Positions 55,801 through 64,000 of a DNA stretch of 64,000 bases are shown one piece after another (position 1 is the stretch's first letter; each line of letters starts with the position of its first letter). The stretch covers positions 310,001-374,000 of the forward strand of contig CAUJNA010003774.1 of the NCBI GenBank assembly GCA_963377175.1, written 5' to 3'. The notes under the pieces are model-generated. The model worked only from the letters and a program-made list of their open reading frames with translations, was not told the DNA's origin and made no database searches. The position numbers and the translations under genes are program-made. Source of the DNA: Effrenium voratum (Eukaryota; Sar; Dinophyceae; Suessiales; Symbiodiniaceae).

Positions 55801-56398
55801 AGCTATTTATGGCAAGAGGATTGTCCCCTACTAACCTTCATCTAAATACCCGAGTCTTGATTGTGATTCAGGTTGCTTGCCAGATGGACGTTGGTGATAG
55901 TTTGATGCTAGTCCCGGTGCTGGTCCCTGTGCCAGTCCCCGATTTTCACGCACTTGGTTCAACTTGACAGCGGTTGGGGTTGTTTTTTGCCAGCCAGGCA
56001 GGGAGCAATTTTGTTTATAGGTGATCCTACGTTTCGGGTTGCGAGCATCATTGGCTATGGTCAAGCCTCCCTTCATGGACGGCACCAGTGCAAGTGAAAC
56101 AAATCAATCAGGTAGGAATGATTGGATTTGGACGGCTTAAGATTGAAGGGTTCAAAATGAAGAGTTGTTTGCGTTCTGCAGTGTGTCAGCCATCTCATGC
56201 CTGCTTGGTGTGACTACCAGATTGTGGAAATATACCATTTGTTTGAGATTGTCTAAAGCGGAAGCACCCTGTTTCAATGATTTGCACACTTCGAATACTA
56301 CCTCGGGAACAGGCAGGTCACATCGAATTGATCCGTTAGCTCATCATGCTCATCCCACTCGGGCTTTCCCCGCAACGCCACTTCAAATGGGTCACAGG

Positions 56399-57461
56399 TC
56401 AGTCCGCAAAGCGCGGGCCGATGCCGGCGGGATCAAAGTCCATAGGTGGCGGGGCAGGCGCCGCAGGTGCCGGCGGCGCCACGCCGGGCATCCCGCCCAT
56501 GCCGCCCATGCCGCCCATGCCCGGGATGCCGCCACCCTGGCCGGGCATGGGCACACCCATGTCCTTGTAGAACTTGCTGAGCTGCGTCCTGGACAGCTCC
56601 AGGGAGGCATTGTGCGCCTCCTTCATGGCCAAATACACCGCATCTGCCAGCACCTCTGCCGTCAGGTTCGCTTCCATGACACTCTCGTCGATCTCCACAC
56701 CCAAGGGCGCCAAGTCACCACTGATGCTCACCTGGTGGCTGGATGAAAGCTGCGAAAGGAAACTTCAAGAAGGTCATTCAATTGGGTGGCCCTCACTTGT
56801 AGGATCATGCACTCGGCTAAATGCGGCGTGGGTCGTCCCCTTTGTGGCGGGATATTGTCGGGATGCGGCTTGCATTTTAATGCAAGCCAGAACCCACATG
56901 AAATATTTTCGATTAAAGCCATCTGATCCATCTGCCATTTCTTCGTATAATTTCAACCGATCCCCAAGTATAGCACAGCTTTCGCCCCCGTTCCCCCCCC
57001 CCCCGAGCCAGCGAGCAAGCTGAGCGAGCTCCGTTTTTGAGAGAGGCACCTTCACCTTGCCGCCCAAAGCCGTGCCGCTGGAAGGCGTGTCCCTCAGCTG
57101 CTTCTGTAACTCCGGCATCTTCTTCATGGCCTGAGCGCAGCAAACAACCCTAAGGCCGCCCCTCAAAGGAAACCGCGGGCTTGCAAAAGTCTGAAAAGTG
57201 CTTCAGCCTAGTCTGAGACTTCAATGAACTGGCGACTCGGACTATGTCTTTAAAACTGAAGGATGATGGACAAATGGCTCTCTCTTGACACGGCCAACGG
57301 GGGCTCCCTCCGTCTGCCTCCGCCACCTTCCCCATGGATCCCATGAGGTCTCCCAAGTTGGGCGTCGCTCTGCGCGCCACCAGGCCGCGGCTGAAGGCAT
57401 CCCCGGCCACAACCGCAGCCACAGCCAGGCAAACGCTCAACAGGGGCCGCCGCAAAGCCAT
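56399..57461 (-). CDS. Plastid-type YbaB/EbfC nucleoid-associated protein
   Basis: Three exons read through without a break. Exon 1 is 57461-57327, exon 2 is 57130-57050 and exon 3 is 56749-56399, all with AG acceptors and GT donors; the product is about 188 residues. Exon 1 gives MALRRPLLSVCLAVAAVVAG, a signal peptide, then a transit-like FSRGLVARRATPNLGDLMGS. Exon 2 carries the helix AMKKMPELQKQLRD and the strand GKVK. Exon 3 has VSISGDLAPLGVEIDESV and VYLAMKEAHNASLELSRTQL, the core of the YbaB/EbfC family, and ends in a Met/Gly/Pro-rich tail (GGMGGMGGMPG). Bacterial and cyanobacterial YbaB/EbfC proteins bind DNA as dimers. The bipartite leader suggests import into a plastid with three membranes. 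It is the best complete gene in the window. Confidence 0.85.
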
Positions 57462-57671
57462 GGCGCGCGTCCAAAACTCTTCTTGGAAATGCACTGAATC
57501 CTGTACCTCTCGTAGCTGCTTTGACTAGTTTGTATCTTCGGCCACGAAATTATCGGCACAATCTGGGCCCCATATAGACTTTGCAAACCAGGGCAAAGCC
57601 GCGAGCCCAAGCAGCGCACACCATTTGCAACATGGCAGCATGTCTCTCCATGGAGCAGCCCCCCAACTTTT

Positions 57672-57953
57672 TCAAAACCTCACTGCCATCCTCCCGCCTG
57701 AAATAAATGAGTGGGGGCCTCCGATGATGTCCGCGATGCCTGCCGGGCGTTTGCACATGCACGCAAAAAGGTATCGTCTTAAACCGCTCAGAAATTGGAG
57801 CGCTTCAGGTTTGGGGTTGGGTCTATGTGGCGAAGACGCCTGCTGAAGCTTCTCCAGTGCTCCTTCAGCATCACCTTGCCTGTGCAAACTGAGAATCGGA
57901 AAGCAAAGTCTTTTCCTTGTCTTTGCCACTAAATGCTCAACTGCCATGCACAC
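57672..57953 (-). CDS. Possible PPR/TPR-like exon
   Basis: The minus strand reads FPILSLHRQGDAEGALEKLQ, then PKPEALQFLSGLRRY, a helix-turn-helix-like hairpin reminiscent of PPR or TPR repeats. Only one repeat-like unit is visible and flanking exons were not found. Confidence 0.3.
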   Translation of the reverse strand: MCMAVEHLVAKTRKRLCFPILSLHRQGDAEGALEKLQQASSPHRPNPKPEALQFLSGLRRYLFACMCKRPAGIADIIGGPHSFISGGRMAVRF

Positions 57954-58239
57954 AATCTACCCCTCCCACGTTGCCATGGCACCTGTGGGAGGGCACCCCC
58001 CTGTGAGTTGCCATGTTACTGGGAGAGAGGGTCTCAAGCTCAACTCGGGCGAGGCGAGAATCGCGCTCAACTCGCGCTCGGACGTCGAAATGCGTTAGAC
58101 TGGGCCGCGGGCAACAGCAGGCCTCGGCAGTTGCATGCATCTGGCCAACCTCCCCACCAAACCCAAGTGGCTTCACGCGGCTTGAAAGAGCGCTCGTAGG
58201 TGAGTCATGATCGAACACGTGAATCTATCCAATCCTTTT

Positions 58240-58800
58240 CTAGTCTTCGTGTTTCCAGGTAGTCGATGGTGCAAACTCAAATTCAATTCCATCACCCACA
58301 GCAACTGGCATGACATAGGTGGCTCGTCTGCTTTTTAACCAAAAGCAAAACATTGTGGAAACCAAAACAGCCAGCGTCGCGAACGGACCTGGGTGGACTC
58401 GAAACACCATTGACGTGTGTGTCAAGCGGATCCATGGTCCAACTATTCCATATGCCATTACCCGAACCCTATTCTCTGTCGTCTAGCTGGGCCAGCAAAT
58501 TCCTTATCTGCAGCAACAGAAACAAAAAGCAACACCATGAACTCACAGCGAAACTCGGTGAATACACAGACTGACAAGACAGACAAACACGCTGACAGTC
58601 CCAACAAAACAACAAACCAACAAAAACAAACATTGGCACCAGTAGCTGCAAAATTCGCGCGGGAGACATGAAGGCGGCAAAGGTTCCCCCTCCTGCCCTC
58701 GAGGCAAGCGTCCGTAGCCAAGCCAAGTCCGAACTTCAGCCTCTGCTGGCAGATCAAGTGGCTCCATGTCCTCAATCCCATGGCGAATTGGAGCACAGCC
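58240..58800 (-). CDS. Possible membrane-protein exons
   Basis: Minus-strand frames include PFATLAVLVSTMFCFWLKSR (near 58360) and, upstream, VCFCWFVVLLGLSACLSVL (near 58600). Both are hydrophobic and could be TM helices of one protein ending APSTTWKHED-stop at 58240. No family was recognised, and the second segment partly overlaps CAAACA-type simple sequence, so it may be an artefact. Confidence 0.25.
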
Positions 58801-59719
58801 CGGGCTCAGCGCTCGCTCTCATCTTGCTCGCCAAACCGTTAGCGTGCCGATATTTAGGCGAAGCTTGGACTTTGCTTGAGAAATTAGGTTGCAACACTCG
58901 TTCTTTATAATGCTGATCAATTCTTGAACTTAAATAGGACACAGACATTGGGGCTATTGTGAATGGTTGGCATTCCTAAAATGTGTTGGCCGTCTTCCAT
59001 TGAGGTTGGACTACCTGTCAGAAAGCCCTTGCCTTCTCAGCGCGCTTCAGGCGTTCACCCGCACGTTGCAGGCAGCTCAACCTCAAAAGAGCGGGGGTCC
59101 CAGTCCTAATTCGCAATCCGCGGTGGGGCACTGCAATTGGCCTCGCTTAAAACAACCCAACAATCGGTGCACCATACGCCCAAATGAGGGAAACCCCGAC
59201 TGTGTATGTGGTTTGCGCTAGGTGCGATTTGTTTTGTTGAGACTCCGACGCGCATGTAAATATCGCTGCAAGACATCAAACACCGACCCGTATCGCAGCG
59301 GCCAAGGACAATGTAATTGCAACTGTCGCAGGTGCCAGCAGCAAAATTCAAATCAACATGTTGAGAAGATCAAAGCCTCGGGCGCTCCCAATTTTATTTT
59401 TTTTCAAACAGAGCATGAACTATAGAACCAAAAGCGTCATATCTCATAACAAACAAACAAAAGCGAAATCAAGCCGCGCATAGGACTCTCATCTTGCCAT
59501 GGTTCACGGGGCCGGGGCTCCGCGCGCATGCGAGGTCGTGCCGAGGAAAAGCTGTGCTTGGCCGAGGCGGCAGGGCCACAGCCCGCCCTGGTCCAAGCGC
59601 TCCAACTCCTGGGCTCCAGGGGCGTCCCAAGCGGTTTTCTAGAAAGATTCGGATCTTGGAAATGGAAGGCACCCCTAGAAGCTACCCAAAAAAACGTTCA
59701 TCTGCGTCACTTGCTCAAA

Positions 59720-59795
59720 ACCCGGTATCAAAGTGGTCGACCCGGAATCCCAGAACCATGCTTCAAGAATTAAGAAGGCGGATATCTGCAATTTC
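59720..59795 (+). repeat. Dispersed repeat, copy 2
   Basis: Matches 55735-55800 ('cccggtatcaaagtggtcgacc' to 'atgcttcaagaattaag'). Confidence 0.7.
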
Positions 59796-59799
59796 TGGT

Positions 59800-62060
59800 T
59801 GGGATTGTCCCTGGCTCAGCTGTGCTTGTGTTTGTTTGCCGGGACTTTTTGCGAAGAGGTTAGGGGAAAATTCGGGAAGCGGATGACCAAGTCTCGTCCC
59901 GAGGTGATACTGGTGTTGAATGGTGGGTGCTTAGCGTTCATCTTCCCCTTGAAGGCGTGACAGCATGTCCTTTGGTGCATATTCGGCAGAGATGGGCCTT
60001 TCAAACCGGAAGAGGGTGATCAAAATTCAGGAAATGGCAAACGCGGGCTGGCCCCGGAAATTTGAGCTGCCTTTGTACTTGCAGGGAAGGGGCGAGGATG
60101 GCAACCTGAGAAATGGTCAGGTTAGGGTGGTACGGTCTTGTCCACAAGCCGGAATATTTTAGAACGTAGCCAGCATAATCCAACAAGCGCCAAAGGGTCA
60201 CCGATTGGCGGGGTGGTCCTACAGAGGGGTTCAGAAGCCCAGATCGGCACTGCCAACAGCTTGGTGACATGGGGCTGGATGGTACCCGAATGGGGTTTGT
60301 GCGTGTGGGCATTGCTGAGGCGAACATGCGGCGCAAACCCTCAGGAAGTTCTTTGGATCAAATCATCCAATTGTCTGGCTGCGCATTTACGATCCCACAA
60401 ATGATCTCACATGTGCGTTCTGATACGTTCTGTGTTTTTGCAATGCGGTGCAATAAGCGAGCTTGGTCGCGGTTGCATCCAAAGGCTCCTTATTCGGCCC
60501 AAGGAAGTTGCACAGCCGCATAAAACTCAGCTGTACACTGATCGAAGCAATGCGGTGTAATGCCCTGCTTCGGAGCCATGCGCCCTAGCAACTTAAGAAG
60601 GGGGCGGCCCAAATCTTAGTCTCAGTCCTTGCGGACGAGCACCCAAAAGAGCGTGGTCTTGCCACGGGTTGGGCACAAAAATTCAAGGCCCCTTCGGGGC
60701 GAGCAATGTGTTATAGCGTCTCGCAAATTCAAAAGCATCGTGCACACGATCATCATGCAATCCACGCAATTTCCGTTGGCCCTCACTCATCGCCAGGTTT
60801 CTACGTCAGCCTGCGAGGCACGCAGGCAAAAGCCGTGTCTCAAACATCCAGTTCGCAGGCAAAAGCCGTGTCTCCGACATCCAGTTCCTCACCCCTTCCC
60901 AGTTCCACTGTCGTTTTGCTTGTGAGCGAATGCTGAAGCCTTCGGCCCAGGACTGAGCCCGTTTCCCTCCCAGAATCTAGGGCCAACCTCCTCAGCATAT
61001 CGGGGCCGACACCGACCAGCATTTAACACTCGGAGAAAACACATAAAAGTCTCCAATCAGGAGCCCACTGAATATCAAACGAACCTGGCAACAGGGCAGA
61101 TCTGAGCGGCTGATACTGACCGAATCTCCATCCAAAGCAAGCAAATCGTCAAGCGAGCGAACGGAGACGTCTCGTTGCCGCTGAAGCACCGGACTCTTTG
61201 CAAAAGGGTAGAAGGTCTTGCAGTCGCTGCGACCGGTGGCAAAAGGTCGTCCGTAGCTCTGGATTGCCAAAGCCTCAGCTTCACAGGAGCACCTCAAGGA
61301 AACAATTCTCAGGGAAAGTGTGAAGGAATCCGATCTCCCTAAGAGGCTGCCAAATGTTTAGCTCCGAATGGACCTTGGCATGTCGGCTATAGTCATGGCA
61401 ACCACGTGGACTCGCAGCGGAAACAAGCCAGTCATAGCCAGGCTTGTTGAATCACAGCAGCAATCACAATTACAGCTGGTTTGAGCAATTAAAGGTGCAT
61501 GCACAAGTGCTATGAAAATCAGGACAATGACCTGTTTGGCTGTCGTGCATTACACTAGAAACAGGAAGGAGTGCGCAAAGTGTCCTTCTGCTGAGTGAAC
61601 CCGCATCGGCGATGATACACGAGGCAGTATCCTGTCAATAAGCTACAGTTCGCCAATATGTCTTCCCTCTGGCCTCCTGTTGTGAAACACCGAATCCTGA
61701 GAGCAGGAACACTGCCGCAAACCTGCCAAGTGCATGCACATATTATGTATGGCATGCATGCATAAATCGAAGGACTTAAGGTCAGCTCCCACTAAGCATG
61801 CATGCGCCCGCCTGCAATCTTTAACACCAGATTAGATGTGACTAGATGCACTGCGAGGAAGGCGCGAGAACTGAGGAATAGAAGCGACCCAAAATCATGA
61901 CCTTTCTTCCGCATGTGAGGACACATAGGCGGGCTGCGAGCGGAGCGGGCACGTTTGGAGGCGGGAACCTTTGACACGGCCGCGGGCATTGTTGCATAAC
62001 CTTGACATAATAAACCCTCTGTGGACTTTCAGTGGGTCGACTTCTCGCATTTTGTGGCTG
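59800..62060. other. No gene recognised
   Basis: Short frames on both strands lack motifs. A 29-bp direct duplication ('caggcaaaagccgtgtctc') lies at about 60823 and 60856. A minus-strand piece near 61220-61110 (VSVRSLDDLLALDGDSVSIS) could be an exon but has no recognisable family. Confidence 0.4.
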
Positions 62061-62069
62061 GGGGGAAAA

Positions 62070-62324
62070 ACTAGAGAGGGAGAGAGAGAAAGACAAAGAG
62101 ACAAAGAGACAAAGAGACAAAGAGACAAAGAGACAAAGAGACAGACACACAGACACACAGACACACAGACAGACAGACAAACAGACAAACAGAGAAAGAC
62201 AAAGAGACAAAGAGACAAAGAGACAAAGAGACAAAGACACAGAGACACAGAGAGACAGAGAGACAGAGAGACAGAGAGACAGAGAGACAGAGAGACAGAG
62301 AGACAGAGAGACAGAGAGACAGAG

Positions 62325-62369
<45 letters not shown>

Positions 62370-62485
62370 AACAGACAAACAGACAAACAGAGAAAGACAG
62401 ACAGACAAACAGACAAACAGACAAACAGAGAAAGACAAAGAGACAAAGAGACAAAGAGACAAAGAGACAGACAGACAGACAGACG

Positions 62486-62518
<33 letters not shown>

Positions 62519-63144
62519 GACAGACAGGACAGATAGGACGGACAGGACAGACAGGACAGACAGGACAGACAGGACAGACAGACAGACAGAAAGAAGGAAA
62601 AGAGAGCGAAAAAGAGAGAGAAAGAAAAAGAGAGAGAGAAAGAAAAAGAGAGAGAAAGAAAAAAAGATAGCGTAGGAAAAAAAAGAAAGAGAGAGAGAGA
62701 GAGAGCGAAAAAACAAAAAAAACAGAGAGCGAGGGACAGAAAGAGGAAACTTAAAAATGTACAATGTACATATATATATATATGTATACATATGTGAAAA
62801 GCAAAGAACAAGTTTAAAAAGACACAGAAAAACAGAAAGACACATAAAGAGAAAGAGAAGCGGAACAACAGAAAGCAAAAGAGAGAGAGAGAGAGAAAGA
62901 AAGAAAACAAGAAAGATAAAGACACAGAAGAAGAATCAGACGAAGAAGCAAACGAATCAAAAACAAAAAAGAAGAACAAACAGGTGGGAGAGAGACACAG
63001 AAGAAGAATCAAATGAACAAGAAAACAAAGAAGGAGAAACAACAACGAAACAGGTGGGAGAGAGAAAAAGAAAAAGAGAAAGAGAAAGACACAGAATAAT
63101 AATCAGACGAAGAAGCAAACAAAGAAGAAACAACAAAAACAGGT

Positions 63145-63178
<34 letters not shown>

Positions 63179-63300
63179 AAAGAGGAAAAGAAAGAGAAAG
63201 ACACAGAAGCAGAATCAGACGAAGAAGCAAACAAAGAAGAAACAAACAAACGAGAGAAGCAAGTGGGAGAGAGAGAGAGAGAGAAAAAAAACAAGGAGAA
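62070..63300 (+). repeat. Purine-rich microsatellites (AGAC/AAAG/GAGA)
   Basis: About 1.2 kb of GACAAAGA, GACAGACA, GGACAGACA and GAGAAAGA repeats. All long frames are Arg/Gln/Thr/Glu or Ser/Leu/Cys low-complexity artefacts. Within 62930-63250 a longer unit ('cagaagaagaatcagacgaagaagcaaac') recurs about four times. Confidence 0.95.
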
Positions 63301-64000
63301 ACTCCGCGGTTTCATTTCATGGGATGTTGAAATGATGTTGAAATGAGGAGTTATGATGCCATGTTTCAACAAACATCCATGGGTGAGTTGAATCTACTCA
63401 GTGAGTTGCACACAAGAAAATACAACACCGCAGTACCCCTCACACAAAAGCCAGGGCACCCGGGCGGACATGCTTGACTTGCTCAATTGACTGAACCAGC
63501 CACGTGGGTAGGGCTGTGGTACATGGTATTTTGGGCATGGCGGGCAGCTTTCAGCAGGGTGGGGGCTTGTTGTGAAGTAGCAAGGCAACTCTTCAAGCAC
63601 ATGAGTGTGCTCATGTTTTTCGCATACCCGAAATTGTGATTTTCCTTTTGGCTTCCCCTTCAAAACCAAAAAAGACCAACGGATATTTTCGAAACAAGAC
63701 ACGCCCACGTTGGTTTGTTTGGGGCCACCGTCCAACATGCTGCAAGGACCAACTGGCTCCTGACGCTCGAGCGTTCAAATGTTGCACAAAACCCCACCCA
63801 ACCGAACCGAACACACCCACCTACCCACCCATCCGCCTAATTTTCCAATGAAGTTTGTTATGCTGACGTGTCGCGTCAGCTGCTTGGATAGACTTCACGT
63901 CCACATCACTCTCGCCGCCACAGGCATCAAAGACCCGGGCGCCGTGAATGCGATAGCAAAAGTCCTTGTCCTGCCATGGGCTGCACTTTTTCTGGATTGC
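63301..64000. other. No gene recognised at the right edge
   Basis: Mixed-composition DNA with short frames. The last 150 bases read more GC-rich and could begin an exon cut by the window edge. Confidence 0.35.

Noticed and set aside
62071..62675. 234-codon Arg/Gln/Thr-rich frame and antisense Ser/Leu/Cys frame
   Set aside because: Microsatellite translation; composition follows the AGAC/AAAG repeat exactly.

Overview
The window looks like nuclear DNA of a dinoflagellate alga. The evidence is: short exons starting with G after an AG acceptor, with GT and GC donors; a run of genes all on the minus strand from about 58 kb to 24 kb; a copia-type retroelement with an HGDD active site; a nucleus-encoded plastid-type YbaB/EbfC protein; and very heavy simple-repeat content. 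No bacterial operons, rRNA genes or CRISPR arrays were seen. The assignment is an inference, because no marker gene is present.

Layout. 0-4 kb: a plus-strand coiled-coil gene in short exons, with MITE-like repeats between them. 4.1-10 kb: a decayed copia-like element (gag with two zinc knuckles, an integrase remnant, an unusual cytosine-methyltransferase-like domain, RT and RNase H) whose last segment is inverted. 12-22.3 kb: a repeat-rich block. It holds an AT-rich tract, ACAG microsatellites, a 4.7 kb palindromic element (15259-19984) with 935-bp inverted arms and a BED/hAT-like ORF, and a cluster of short perfect hairpins. 24-28.5 kb: minus-strand genes, one a multi-TM protein with a PAS-like domain. 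28.9-52.6 kb: exons of what reads as one protein kinase gene on the minus strand, subdomains I to XI in order. A TMEM144-like transporter gene lies on the same strand between its exons. One kinase intron holds a 13.5 kb transposon. 52.6-58.8 kb: further minus-strand exons, including a three-exon plastid YbaB/EbfC gene. 60-64 kb: mostly repeats.

The main discovery candidate is the transposon at 35544-49026. It has 27-bp near-perfect terminal inverted repeats bounded by TA. It carries a pogo-like transposase (PIP box, helix-turn-helix region, DD35D catalytic residues) that runs into a Ulp1/C48 cysteine protease domain, plus several extra ORFs and three families of internal tandem repeats. Pogo-group elements are normally a few kilobases or less, so the size, the protease module and the internal satellites are unusual. 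Its coding frame is broken by five single-base shifts and one stop, so this copy may be inactive, or the assembly may contain indels.
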